42,768 nt of DNA from Chloroflexota bacterium (lineage in GTDB: Bacteria > Chloroflexota > Dehalococcoidia > Tepidiformales > Tepidiformaceae), in NCBI GenBank assembly GCA_021823905.1, contig JAKALX010000001.1, positions 1 through 42,768 on the forward strand, given 5' to 3'. Every line of letters begins with the position of its first letter. Position 1 is the first letter of the stretch. The notes under the pieces were generated by a model. That model did not search any database. It saw only the letters and a list, made by a program, of their open reading frames with translations, and was not told the DNA's origin. Shown in pieces: positions 25,847 to 34,939 of the stretch. The position numbers were made by a program, and so were the translations under genes.

Positions 25847-26998
25847 TTGAGTCCACGGCCGTCAAATGAGGCGTGGCCGACCCGGCCGGCCCGCGAGTTG
25901 GTGCTGGCTTCGGCAGGGCTAGGCCTTGAAGACGGCGGCACAGCGCTGGTGGGGCGGCTGGTGGCGCGCGTCGCCGCGTCGCGATGCGTGGAACTCGGCG
26001 TCCGGTTGCGGGTTTTCAACCTCGGCGGGCCCTGCGGACTGCTAGGCGCCGTTCCGGTGCACCACTTTTCTGGCAGTCAACTCGGTATGGCGCTCGCCGT
26101 CTGGAGGCGCCAGCTACCGCCTCACCGCACACGCGTGATCTTCGACTGCATTGGCCCATCTCGAGTCCAGGCCTTCCTACCCGGACTGTGCAGGTCACCC
26201 TACGCACTGTACCTGCACGGCATCGAGGTCTGGCGCAAGCTAACGTGGGATCGGCGCCAGGCGTTGCGGTCCGCGACTATACGGCTTGCGAACTCGTCGC
26301 TCACCATCGACCGCGCAAAGGAGTTCCTCCCATGGCTCCCTCGAACCGCTGTGGTCCCACTTGCTCTTGAGGACCGTAGCCCGGGCGGGGAAGTGGACCG
26401 AGCCCTCCTGGAATCGCTTGGGGACGGATACCTTCTCATTGTGGGGCGGATGTCCCGGGTCGAGCGCTACAAGGGCCACGACGAGCTGCTGGCCGCCATG
26501 CCGAGGATCGTTGCAGCATGCCCACACGCGAGGCTCGTGATTGCGGGCGGCGGTGATGATCGCGAGCGGTTGACCCGAGTCGCGACATCGCGTGGGCTCG
26601 CGGGCCGGGTGGCCTTCACCGGGTTCGTGAGCGAGGCCACCCTTGGTGAGCTGTTCCGCCGGTGCGCCGCGTTCGTGATGCCGAGTCGCAACGAGGGGTT
26701 CGGCCTCGTTTACCTGGAAGCCATGCGCGCCGGCAGACCGTGCCTGGCGCTGCGCCGGTCCGCCGCCGAGGAAATCATCGTGGACGGGACGACGGGCATC
26801 CTCGTCGAGCCCGGCGACCAGGAGCAGCTCGCCGCCGCGCTCGTGTGCCTCCTGAGCGATGCGGCCATGGTTCGCCGCATGGGTGAGGCGGGCCGGCGGC
26901 GCTACGAGGAGAGGTACACGTTCGAGTCCTTCCGTGCCGGGTTGCTGCCGCACCTCGACCGACTGCTCGGCGTTGAAGGTAACGATGTGCGGAATTAA
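25847..26998 (+). CDS. Family 4 glycosyltransferase
   Basis: 383 aa from TTG 25847, supported by AAGGAA 6 nt upstream; no in-frame ATG is near. GT-B: LVLASAGLGLEDGGTALVGRLVARVAA at the N-terminus, YALYLHGIEVWRK, then the C-terminal domain LLIVGRMSRVERYKGHDELLAAMP, RLVIAGGGDDRERL, VAFTGFVSEATLGELFRRCAAFVMPSRNEGFGLVYLEAMRAGRPCLAL with the E-x7-E motif. The final 14 nt overlap the start of the amidotransferase gene, indicating one transcript. Confidence 0.9.
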   Translation: MSPRPSNEAWPTRPARELVLASAGLGLEDGGTALVGRLVARVAASRCVELGVRLRVFNLGGPCGLLGAVPVHHFSGSQLGMALAVWRRQLPPHRTRVIFDCIGPSRVQAFLPGLCRSPYALYLHGIEVWRKLTWDRRQALRSATIRLANSSLTIDRAKEFLPWLPRTAVVPLALEDRSPGGEVDRALLESLGDGYLLIVGRMSRVERYKGHDELLAAMPRIVAACPHARLVIAGGGDDRERLTRVATSRGLAGRVAFTGFVSEATLGELFRRCAAFVMPSRNEGFGLVYLEAMRAGRPCLALRRSAAEEIIVDGTTGILVEPGDQEQLAAALVCLLSDAAMVRRMGEAGRRRYEERYTFESFRAGLLPHLDRLLGVEGNDVRN

Positions 26999-28799
26999 CG
27001 GCATCCTCCGGCTGAGCGACGACGCTCCACGCATCGACCGGGCGGAGCTCCTGCGGACGCGCGACGCGATGGCGCCTCGGGGCCCGGACGGTTTCGGTGA
27101 GTGGTTCTCGCCATCGGGCCGGATCGCGCTCGGCCACCGGCGGCTCTCGATCATCGACCTGTCGCCGGCGGGCGCGCAGCCGATGGCGTGGCGCGACGGC
27201 CGCTACCGCATCGTGTTCAACGGCGAGATCTACAACTACCGAGAGCTGCGCGCCGAGCTGGCGGGGCGTGGCGTCGAGTTCCGCTCCCGCTCGGACACCG
27301 AAGTGATCGCGGCGCTGTACGCCCGCGAGGGTGTTGCGGCGCTGGCGCGGCTCCGCGGGATGTTCGCGTTGGCGATCTGGGACGAGTCCGAGGGGAGGTT
27401 GCTGCTCGCCCGCGATCCGTACGGGATCAAGCCACTGTACTACGCGGTCGCGGGCGGCACCCTGCGTTTTGCGTCCCAGGTCAAGGCACTGGAGGCGGGC
27501 GGTGTGGTCTCGCAGGAGCCCGATCCGGCGGGCGTGGCCGGCTTCCTGCTCTGGGGCTCGGTCCCCGAGCCGCTCACGCTGCGCCGGGCGGTGCGCGCGG
27601 TCCCCGCGGGCCACTTTCTGATCGTGGAGGGCGGGCGGGTCGGCGAGCCGCGTCCCCACCACCGCTGGGTTGACAATGGCGCCGTGCCACCGGCGGCCGA
27701 CATCCGGGAGGCGCTGACCGGCAGCGTGCGGGCCCACCTCGTCGCCGACGTTCCCGTGGCGGTGTTCCTCTCGGCCGGCCTCGACTCGGCGCTCCTCGCG
27801 GCGCTCGCGGCTCGCCTGCTGCCCGAGCCCCCGGTGACGTTCACACTCCGGTTCGCGAGCTTCCTCGGGAGCGAACTCGACGAGGCGCCGGTTGCGGCCG
27901 AGGTCGCGCGGGCGCTGGGGACGCGCCACACCGAGCGGCTGGTCGGGCGGGAGGAGTTCCTCGACATCTGGCCGCGAGCGATCGCCGCCATGGATCAGCC
28001 GAGCATCGACGGGTTCAACACCTTTCTCATCAGCCGCGCGGCGCACGAGGCGGGTCTCAAGGTCGTCCTCTCCGGCCTCGGCGGCGACGAGCTGTTCGGC
28101 TCCTACCCCTCGTTCGCCGACGTGCCGCGCTGGGCCGGGCGCGTGCGGCTGCTGCGGCTCATCCCCGGCCTCGCCGCCGCATGGCCCGGCTTCGCTAGAC
28201 GGGCGCGGCCGCGCCAGCCGCGACTCGCAGGGATGCTGCGGTACGGGGGCAGCCTGCCAGGAGCGTATTTCCTGCGCAAGGGGCTGTTCCTGCCGGAGGA
28301 GCTGCCCGGGTTGTTGGGGCGCGAAGTTGCGGAGGAGGGGCTCGCCGCCTACGACCCCATCGCGGATGCCGGCAAGCTGGTCGACGTGGCGGGCCGCCGG
28401 AGCCGGCCGCGCAGCCCCGCCGCCTGGCGCGCCGTCCACGTGATGGAGTCCACCCAGTACATGCGCAACCAGCTGCTCCGCGATTCGGACTGGGCCTCGA
28501 TGGCGCACTCCCTCGAGCTGCGGGTGCCGCTTGCAGACGCGCTGCTGCGGCAGCAAGTGGCAGCACTCGGCTTCGAGCCCGCCCGCGACCGGGGCAAGGC
28601 CGCGGTGGTCCGGAGCGTGGCGGCGGAGCTGCCCGAGGCGATCTACCGACGGCCCAAGACCGGCTTCCACATTCCGGTCATGGAGTGGCTGGGAGGCGAG
28701 GGCACGGCCGCCGGCCCGCGCGACTGGGGCGCGGACTCGCGCCGCCTCGCGCTTCGGGTGCTCGGCGAGTTCGGGATCCAGGCGGGGCCGGAGGCATGA
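26985..28799 (+). CDS. Glutamine-dependent asparagine-synthase-like amidotransferase (WbpS-like role)
   Basis: 604 aa from ATG 26985 (GAAGG upstream). The N-terminal MCGING gives the catalytic Cys2 of a class II glutaminase, with RGPDG, FNGEIYNY and SRSDTEV intact. The synthetase domain has LSAGLDS (SGGLDS-type ATP pyrophosphatase loop), GLGGDELFGSYPSF, and the late DSDWASMAHSLELRVP and RRPKTGFHIP motifs. In polysaccharide clusters such proteins amidate the carboxylate of a hexuronic acid residue, as WbpS does. A WbpA-type dehydrogenase and a 4-epimerase are encoded nearby (31369, 34011), which fits. Very GC-rich codon use. Confidence 0.9.
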   Translation: MCGINGILRLSDDAPRIDRAELLRTRDAMAPRGPDGFGEWFSPSGRIALGHRRLSIIDLSPAGAQPMAWRDGRYRIVFNGEIYNYRELRAELAGRGVEFRSRSDTEVIAALYAREGVAALARLRGMFALAIWDESEGRLLLARDPYGIKPLYYAVAGGTLRFASQVKALEAGGVVSQEPDPAGVAGFLLWGSVPEPLTLRRAVRAVPAGHFLIVEGGRVGEPRPHHRWVDNGAVPPAADIREALTGSVRAHLVADVPVAVFLSAGLDSALLAALAARLLPEPPVTFTLRFASFLGSELDEAPVAAEVARALGTRHTERLVGREEFLDIWPRAIAAMDQPSIDGFNTFLISRAAHEAGLKVVLSGLGGDELFGSYPSFADVPRWAGRVRLLRLIPGLAAAWPGFARRARPRQPRLAGMLRYGGSLPGAYFLRKGLFLPEELPGLLGREVAEEGLAAYDPIADAGKLVDVAGRRSRPRSPAAWRAVHVMESTQYMRNQLLRDSDWASMAHSLELRVPLADALLRQQVAALGFEPARDRGKAAVVRSVAAELPEAIYRRPKTGFHIPVMEWLGGEGTAAGPRDWGADSRRLALRVLGEFGIQAGPEA

Positions 28800-28833
28800 C
28801 GACGCGGCGCGTAACCCAGAGGGCGGGGAGTCG

Positions 28834-30033
28834 GTGCGCGTTGTGATCGCCGCCGGCGCCTACTACCCGAGCCACGCCTCGGGTGCGGACCGGCTCGCGT
28901 ACGACGAGGCGGTGTTCCTCGCGGCGCGCGGCCACGACGTGTGGATGGTCTGCAGGGCCGACGGCGACGGGGAGCCGGACGAGGTCGTGGATCGCGGGGC
29001 GCGCGTGCTGCGCTACCGCCGCCCCGGGTTCGGGGCGTTCGACCCTTGGCGCGCCGGCGCCCACCAGCGGCTGACGCGGCAAACCCTCGCGCGCCACGTC
29101 GCGGGCGGGGTGGACCTCATCCACGGGCACTCGCTCCTGCAGTACCGTGGCGCGCTCTCGCGGCTCGGGGCCGGCGCGCGTACGGCGTACTCGGTGCACT
29201 CACCGGTGCGGCTGGAGTTCGAGGCGACCGCCCGAGGTGCGAGCGGCGCGGAGGGGCTGCGCCTGCGGCTGGCGGCGCGGATGCTGGGGCGGCTGGAGCG
29301 CACGGCGCTCTCCGGCTCGGGCGTAGTCACCGCGGACTCCGCCTACACGCGGGAGCTGCTCGGCACGCTGCACGGCCCGGCGATCCGCGACAAGGCGGTG
29401 GTGGTCCCGGGATGGGTTGACCTCGAGCGTTTCCAGCTCGTCGAGGACCGGGACTACCTCAAGCAACGCCTCGGCTGGCCGGCCGACCGACCGGTGCTCC
29501 TCACGGTGCGCCGCCTGGTGCCGCGCATGGGCCTGGACCGGCTTGTCCGCGCTGCCGGACTGCTGCGCTCGGCCGGGCACAGTTTCCACCTCGTGATCGG
29601 CGGCTCCGGCCCGCTCCGCGCACGCCTCGAAGCGCTGGCCGGCGAGCTGGGTCTTGGCCAGGTCGTCGGCTTCGCGGGGTTCATCGCCGAGGAGACCCTG
29701 CCTTCGATGATGGGCGCCGCCGACGCCTTCGTGCTCCCGACCTCGGAGCTGGAGTGCTTTGGCCTGCCGGTGCTGGAATCCCTCGCCTGTGGGCGGCCGG
29801 TGCTCGCCGCGCCGGTGGGCGCGATCCCCGGGCTGCTGCGACCGTTCGAGCCCGCCTGGCTGGCCGGCGGATCGTCGCCGGAAGCGATCGCCGACCTGCT
29901 GGCCCGCTTTCTGACGGGCGCCTTGCCGGCCCACGACCCTTCGAGCCTCCGCGCCCGCGTCGCCGCCGGCTTCGCCCGCGACCGGGTGCTGGGGCGGCTG
30001 ACCCGGCTCGCTCTCGGCGAGGATGCCGGATGA
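28834..30033 (+). CDS. Family 4 glycosyltransferase
   Basis: 399 aa from GTG 28834 with GGCGGGGAG just upstream; the ATG overlapping the previous stop is in another frame. RVVIAAGAYYPSHASGADRLAYDEAVFLAARGHDVWMV begins the N-terminal GT-B domain. The C-terminal domain has LLTVRRLVPRMGLDRLVRAAGLLR, LVIGGSGPLRARLEALA, VGFAGFIAEETLPSMMGAADAFVLPT and SELECFGLPVLESLACGRPVLA (E-x7-E). The stop overlaps the next start by ATGA. Donor sugar unknown. Confidence 0.9.
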   Translation: MRVVIAAGAYYPSHASGADRLAYDEAVFLAARGHDVWMVCRADGDGEPDEVVDRGARVLRYRRPGFGAFDPWRAGAHQRLTRQTLARHVAGGVDLIHGHSLLQYRGALSRLGAGARTAYSVHSPVRLEFEATARGASGAEGLRLRLAARMLGRLERTALSGSGVVTADSAYTRELLGTLHGPAIRDKAVVVPGWVDLERFQLVEDRDYLKQRLGWPADRPVLLTVRRLVPRMGLDRLVRAAGLLRSAGHSFHLVIGGSGPLRARLEALAGELGLGQVVGFAGFIAEETLPSMMGAADAFVLPTSELECFGLPVLESLACGRPVLAAPVGAIPGLLRPFEPAWLAGGSSPEAIADLLARFLTGALPAHDPSSLRARVAAGFARDRVLGRLTRLALGEDAG

Positions 30034-31292
30034 ACGGGGTCGCCCGGCCCGGCCGCCCGAAGGTCCTCGTCGTCAGCGACTGGTACCTGCCGGGTCAGAC
30101 AGGAGGCGGGATCGTCCGCAGCCTCGTCAACCTGGTGGACTGGCTCGGCGACGAGTTCGAGTTCCTGGTCGTGACCCGCGACCGGGAGCCGGGCGACGCC
30201 GGACCGTTCCCCGGCGTCCGCAGCGGCGCGTGGCAGCCGGTGGGCAAGGCCAGCGTCTACTATCGCCCGCCGCGGCGCGTCGAGTTGCGATTCTGGCGCG
30301 GCCTGCTCGCGAGCACGCCGCACGACGCGCTCTACCTCAACAGTGTTTTCGCGACCTCGGTGGTGCAGATCCTTCTGCTGCGGAGGCTCGGCAGGGTGCC
30401 GATCCGGCCCACGATCCTTGCCCCTCGTGGCGTGCTTGCGCCCGGGGCGCTTGGGCTGAAATGGGCCAAGAAGGCGGCGTACCTGGGGCTCTCGAAGCGG
30501 CTTGGATTTCACCGCAATATCACCTGGCACGCTGCAGGTGAGGATGAGGAACGGCATGTTCTCCAGCAGTTTCGCGCGGCGCTGGCAACGAACGGCCGAA
30601 CCCGGCACGGAGGGAGGGGTCGTCGGGATGCCTCGAGTGTCGTCATTGCTCCGAATCTACCGCCGGCGCCAAAGCCAGAATCCAGTTGTCGCCCGAGGCC
30701 GATCAAGCGCCCAGGATCGGCGTCCCTGGTGTTCGTCGGAAGGGTATCGCGGGTCAAGAACCTCGATGTCGCCATTTCGACATTGGCGAGCGTTCGAGGA
30801 ACGGTCAAGCTCGATATCTATGGGCCGATCGAGGACGGGCAGTACTGGAGAGAGTGCCAGAAGCAGGCTGAGCGCCTGCCTGGCAACGTTCGGGTCGAAT
30901 ACCGTGGAGTCGTATCGCTCGATCAGGTCGCATCCCTGATGAATGGTCACGATCTGCTGTTCTTGCCGACGCGCGGCGAAAACTTCGGCCATTCGATCCT
31001 CGAGGCGCTGTCCTCCGGGTGCCCCGTGCTCATCAGCGACAAGACGCCATGGTCCGGTGTCACTTCCAGGCGTGCGGGCTGGGCCATTGCGCTCGACGAC
31101 AGGGGGAAGTTCGAAGCGGCGTTGCAGCGGCTCGTTGACATGGACGAGCCCGAATTCGCAGCATTTTCGAATGCCGCGCGTGGATACGCTCGGGAGTTCG
31201 TGGAAAAGCCGGGTCTGGTCGAGGCAACCCGAGGTCTCTTCCTGGTGAGTGGTCGGCAACCGGCGGCTCGCGAAGGCAATGAGGACATTTGA
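30030..31292 (+). CDS. Family 4 glycosyltransferase, paralogue of the gene at 32759
   Basis: 420 aa from ATG 30030 (ATGA overlap). The N-terminus KVLVVSDWYLPGQTGGGIVRS and DEFEFLVVTRDREPGD, the middle ILAPRGVLAPGAL and the C-terminal LVFVGRVSRVKNLDVAI, DIYGPIEDGQYWREC and FLPTRGENFGHSILEALSSGCPVLISD match the protein at 32759 block by block. The gene pair brackets the dehydrogenase gene. The E-x7-E-like motif is ENFGHSILE. A basic, variable linker (about residues 190-230) separates the two halves. The two enzymes probably arose by duplication and may add related sugars. Confidence 0.88.
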   Translation: MNGVARPGRPKVLVVSDWYLPGQTGGGIVRSLVNLVDWLGDEFEFLVVTRDREPGDAGPFPGVRSGAWQPVGKASVYYRPPRRVELRFWRGLLASTPHDALYLNSVFATSVVQILLLRRLGRVPIRPTILAPRGVLAPGALGLKWAKKAAYLGLSKRLGFHRNITWHAAGEDEERHVLQQFRAALATNGRTRHGGRGRRDASSVVIAPNLPPAPKPESSCRPRPIKRPGSASLVFVGRVSRVKNLDVAISTLASVRGTVKLDIYGPIEDGQYWRECQKQAERLPGNVRVEYRGVVSLDQVASLMNGHDLLFLPTRGENFGHSILEALSSGCPVLISDKTPWSGVTSRRAGWAIALDDRGKFEAALQRLVDMDEPEFAAFSNAARGYAREFVEKPGLVEATRGLFLVSGRQPAAREGNEDI

Positions 31293-31368
31293 ATGCGGTC
31301 GTGACGCGAGTCAACCGGACCGATGCGGCCGGCTGGCCGATGTTTAGTGAGGGAGGAGAGCAACTCAA

Positions 31369-32736
31369 ATGGTCCATGAGCAACCGTCGCCACTCGGATC
31401 GGGTCCAGGCTCCGCGGTAAGCAGCCGAGCAGCGCTGGAACAGCGGATTTCGTCACACGAAGCGATTGTCGGCATCATCGGGCTTGGGTACGTCGGGTTG
31501 CCACTGGCCTTGACATTTGCAGAGAAGGGCTTCCAGGTCCTCGGGTACGACAGCGATCCCGAAAAGATCCGGTGGCTTTCGGGCGGCCAGAGCTACATCA
31601 AGCACCTGGGAAGCGCTCGTGTTTCCGCGGCGGTGGCGAACGGGCGTTTCCATGCGACCTCGGATCCAGCCCGGCTGAGCGAGCCCGACGCTGTGCTGAT
31701 CTGCGTCCCAACCCCGTTGACGCCTCAGCGCCAGCCGGACATGGCATACGTGGAGAAATCCGTTGAGCAGGTGCGCGCGCGCTTGCGGCGGGGTCAGCTT
31801 GTGGTGCTCGAATCGACCACGTATCCCGGCACGACCGACGAGCTGCTTCGGCCGAACCTGGAGAAGTCCGGCCTGCGCTGCGGGGTCGATTTCTTCCTCG
31901 CATTTTCACCGGAGCGGGAGGACCCCGGCCGGAAGGACTTCACGACGACGACGACCCCGAAGGTGGTTGGCGGAGTGAACGATGTTTCAGGCGATTTGGC
32001 CCAGCATCTGTACGACCAGATCGCGACGCGCACCATCCGCGTCTCGTCGGCCCGAACAGCCGAGGCGACCAAGCTCGTGGAGAACATCTTTCGGGCGGTG
32101 AACATCGCGCTCGTCAACGAGCTCAAGATGGTCTACGACCGGATGGGGGTCGACATCTGGGAGGTGATGGATGCGGCCGAGACAAAGCCGTTTGGGTTCA
32201 TGCGATTCAATCCGGGGCCCGGGTGGGGTGGGCACTGCATCCCGCTGGATCCCTTCTACCTGTCCTGGAAGGCACGGGAGTACGGCATTTCACCCAAGTT
32301 CGTCGAACTGGCCGGAGAGATCAACGTCGGGATGCCCTCGTTCGTTGTTGGAAAGGTTCAACTCGCGCTGAATGAACGTGAGTTGCCGGTGAAGGGTAGT
32401 AGGATCCTGATCCTCGGCGTGGCCTACAAGCGCGACATCGACGACTACCGCGAGAGCCCGGCATTCGAAATCATGGAGCTTCTCGAAGGGCTCGGGGCAC
32501 GCGTCTCGTACCACGACCCTCACATTCCGGTCGTCGGTCGAACGCGACATCACGCCGGCAAGGCGGGCATGCAATCGGTTCCGTTGACGGTTGAGGGTCT
32601 GGCACGGCACGACGCGGTTGTGATCGTGACCGACCACGCCGCCGTGGACTACGCAATGGTCGCGGCGCACGCGAAGCTCATCATTGACACAAGGGGTACG
32701 TACCCGAAGGGGCAAGCCAACGTCGTGCGCGCGTGA
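31369..32736 (+). CDS. wbpA: WbpA-type UDP-N-acetylhexosamine 6-dehydrogenase
   Basis: 455 aa. Nucleotide-sugar dehydrogenase: NAD-binding VGIIGLGYVGLPLALTFAEKGF, ICVPTPL, ESTTYPGTTDELL, FSPEREDPG, the catalytic lysine region TKLVENIFRAVNIALVNE, KPFGFMRFNPGPGWGGHCIPLDPFYL with the catalytic Cys, and the C-terminal GVAYKRDIDDYRESPAFEI. The SPEREDPG and KPFGF blocks match the WbpA group (UDP-GlcNAc to UDP-GlcNAcA) more closely than UDP-glucose dehydrogenases. Start ATG 31369 follows GGAGGAG by about 11 nt. With the 4-epimerase at 34011 and the amidotransferase at 26985 it could supply an amidated GlcNAcA or GalNAcA residue. Confidence 0.9.
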   Translation: MVHEQPSPLGSGPGSAVSSRAALEQRISSHEAIVGIIGLGYVGLPLALTFAEKGFQVLGYDSDPEKIRWLSGGQSYIKHLGSARVSAAVANGRFHATSDPARLSEPDAVLICVPTPLTPQRQPDMAYVEKSVEQVRARLRRGQLVVLESTTYPGTTDELLRPNLEKSGLRCGVDFFLAFSPEREDPGRKDFTTTTTPKVVGGVNDVSGDLAQHLYDQIATRTIRVSSARTAEATKLVENIFRAVNIALVNELKMVYDRMGVDIWEVMDAAETKPFGFMRFNPGPGWGGHCIPLDPFYLSWKAREYGISPKFVELAGEINVGMPSFVVGKVQLALNERELPVKGSRILILGVAYKRDIDDYRESPAFEIMELLEGLGARVSYHDPHIPVVGRTRHHAGKAGMQSVPLTVEGLARHDAVVIVTDHAAVDYAMVAAHAKLIIDTRGTYPKGQANVVRA

Positions 32737-32758
32737 CGGGTGGAGGCAGGCGCGTCAG

Positions 32759-34006
32759 ATGGGACGTGTGACTTCGGCCTCGCACGCCGTGAAGAAGCTG
32801 CCGCGGATACTCGTGTTGATCGATCACTACCTGCCCGGCACCAACACCGGCGGGGCGGTCCGGACGCTGGCGGCGACGGTGGAGCGGCTGGGGGACGAGT
32901 TCGAGTTCGTCGTGGTGACGTCGGATCGGGATCGAGGTGACACCGAGCCGTATCCCGGAGCGGCGGCTGTGCCGGCGCGTATCGGCAAAGCCGAGGTCCA
33001 CTACCGCCCGTCCCGGCGGTTGCGGGCCGCACCCCTGAGCGCCCTGCTGAGGCGACTGGATCCGGATGTCATCTTTCTCAACGGCTTCTTCTCGCGGACG
33101 AGCGTTTCGACACTCCTGGCGCGCCGGGCTGGGAGAGTCGCGAGGATCCCAGTGATCCTGGCGCCGCGCGGCGACTTCTCACCCGGAGCACTCTGGCTTA
33201 AGCGGTACAAGAAGCGCCCGTACGTCCGGTTTACCCGCTGCCTTGGACTCTGTCGGGGGATCACCTGGCAAGCGACCAACGAGTGCGAGGCAGGTCACAT
33301 TCGCTCGGCGTTCGGGGGCGGACGGGTGGCCGATGGCCTACGCATCGCGGTCGCGAGGGACCTCGTGGCCGGCGTCGAGACCGCAATGGCGGCCGGGCCC
33401 GCGGTGGACGCACAGGCGGCGATTGGGCGCGGCAAGCGGCCGGGCGCGGCGCGGATCGTCTTCCTGTCGCGGATCTCACGCAAGAAGAACCTCGACGGCG
33501 CAATCCGCTTGCTTGGTAGGGTCGCCGGAGAAGTCGAGTTCGACATCTACGGACCCGTTGAGGATGCGGGTTACTGGCGCGAGTGCTTGCGCCTACTCGA
33601 CGAGCTTCCGCGGAACGTCCGCGCCGCCTACCGCGGCCCGGTCGAGGCAGACCGGGTGAGCGAGGTGCTCTCCGGGTACCACCTGCTCCTTTTGCCGACG
33701 AAAGGCGAGAACTTCGGTCACGTTATCCTCGAGGCGCTGATGGCTGGGTGCCCCGTGCTCGTGAGCGACGAAACGCCGTGGCGAGGACTGGCGGTTCGCC
33801 AAGTAGGCTGGGACTTTCCGCTGGCGGCGCCGGAGTGCTCCCGTGCGGCGCTCGACGCAGCCATCGGGATGGACGCAGTGGAGTTCGGTGTGTGGTCCGA
33901 GAACGCGGCCAGGTATGGCAAGTCGTGTGCCGGAGACCCGGCCGTGGTCGAGGCCAACCGTGCGGTCTTTCGGCAGGCGCTCGACTCGGGTGAAGAGAAA
34001 GGCTGA
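32759..34006 (+). CDS. Family 4 glycosyltransferase, paralogue of the gene at 30030
   Basis: 415 aa from ATG 32759 (GGAGG about 12 nt upstream; the longer frame has no start signal). N-terminus RILVLIDHYLPGTNTGGAVRT, then DEFEFVVVTSDRDRGD and ILAPRGDFSPGAL. The C-terminal domain has IVFLSRISRKKNLDGAI, DIYGPVEDAGYWREC and LLPTKGENFGHVILEALMAGCPVLVSDETPWRG. All of these align with the gene at 30030. The next gene starts 4 nt after its stop. Confidence 0.88.
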   Translation: MGRVTSASHAVKKLPRILVLIDHYLPGTNTGGAVRTLAATVERLGDEFEFVVVTSDRDRGDTEPYPGAAAVPARIGKAEVHYRPSRRLRAAPLSALLRRLDPDVIFLNGFFSRTSVSTLLARRAGRVARIPVILAPRGDFSPGALWLKRYKKRPYVRFTRCLGLCRGITWQATNECEAGHIRSAFGGGRVADGLRIAVARDLVAGVETAMAAGPAVDAQAAIGRGKRPGAARIVFLSRISRKKNLDGAIRLLGRVAGEVEFDIYGPVEDAGYWRECLRLLDELPRNVRAAYRGPVEADRVSEVLSGYHLLLLPTKGENFGHVILEALMAGCPVLVSDETPWRGLAVRQVGWDFPLAAPECSRAALDAAIGMDAVEFGVWSENAARYGKSCAGDPAVVEANRAVFRQALDSGEEKG

Positions 34007-34010
34007 CGCA

Positions 34011-34937
34011 ATGAGAATGCTCGTGACCGGTGGGGCGGGGTTCATTGGTTCGAACCTCGTCAGGATCATCTTGGAAGCGGGACACGCCGTGACGGTGCTC
34101 GACGACCTCGCATCGGGGTTCCGGGAGAACCTCGACGCCTTTCCGAGCGTGCGGTTTGTTGTGGGGGACGTGCGCGATCCGGAGGCGGTCGCCGGCGCGG
34201 TCGCAGGCGCCGAGGTTGTCTTCCACCTCGCCGCCTCGGTGGGGAACAAGCGCTCGATCGAGAACCCGGTTTGCGACTCGGAGATCAACGTGATCGGCAC
34301 GCTGCGGGTGCTGGAAGCGGCGCGCCGCGCGGGCGTGCGCAAGGTCGTCTACTCGTCGTCGGCGGGGATCTTCGGCGAGCTCGTGACGCTGCCGATCCGC
34401 GAGGACCACCCGGTGGAGCCCGACTCGCCGTACGGCGCCAGCAAGCTGGCCGGGGAGAAATTGTGCCTGGCCTACGGCAGGCTGTACGGGTTCGAGGCGG
34501 TCGCGCTGCGCTACTTCAACGTCTACGGGGTGAACCAGCGCTTCGACGCCTACGGCAACGTCATCCCGATCTTCGCGCGGCAGATGCTGCGCGGCGAGCC
34601 GGTGACGGTCTTCGGCGACGGCGAGCAGACGCGCGACTTCGTCAACGTCAAGGACGTGGCGAAGGCGAACCTCGCGGCCGCTCTGGCACGCGGCGTCTCG
34701 GGCGCCTTCAACATCGGCAGCGGGACGCGGGTCACGATCAACCGGCTGGTGGCCCTGATGGCGCGAGCGGCAGCGGCGGCGCCCGCGGTCGAATACGGGC
34801 CACCGCGTCCCGGAGACGTGCGCGACAGCCTTGCCGACATCTCCGCCGCCGGCGCGGCGTTCGGGTTCCGTCCGGCGGTCGGGCTCGAGGACGGCCTGGC
34901 CGAGTACATGGCATGGAGCCGGAAGGAGATAACGTAG
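34011..34937 (+). CDS. NAD-dependent nucleotide-sugar 4-epimerase (WbpP/Gne-like)
   Basis: 308 aa from ATG 34011. Extended SDR: LVTGGAGFIGSNLVR, the FHLAASV segment, SSSAGIFGE and YGASK as catalytic Tyr-x3-Lys, LRYFNVYGVNQ, and the substrate-binding VTVFGDGEQTRDFVNVKDVA. This is the UDP-glucose/UDP-GlcNAc/UDP-uronate 4-epimerase pattern; the sequence does not fix the substrate. With the WbpA-type dehydrogenase upstream, interconversion of UDP-GlcNAc(A) and UDP-GalNAc(A) is the most economical role. Almost every codon ends in G or C. Confidence 0.85.
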   Translation: MRMLVTGGAGFIGSNLVRIILEAGHAVTVLDDLASGFRENLDAFPSVRFVVGDVRDPEAVAGAVAGAEVVFHLAASVGNKRSIENPVCDSEINVIGTLRVLEAARRAGVRKVVYSSSAGIFGELVTLPIREDHPVEPDSPYGASKLAGEKLCLAYGRLYGFEAVALRYFNVYGVNQRFDAYGNVIPIFARQMLRGEPVTVFGDGEQTRDFVNVKDVAKANLAAALARGVSGAFNIGSGTRVTINRLVALMARAAAAAPAVEYGPPRPGDVRDSLADISAAGAAFGFRPAVGLEDGLAEYMAWSRKEIT

Positions 34938-34939
34938 GC

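Noticed and set aside
26775..28670. 631-aa minus-strand ORF
   Set aside because: Antisense of the asparagine-synthase-like gene, whose glutaminase and synthetase motifs are all on the plus strand.
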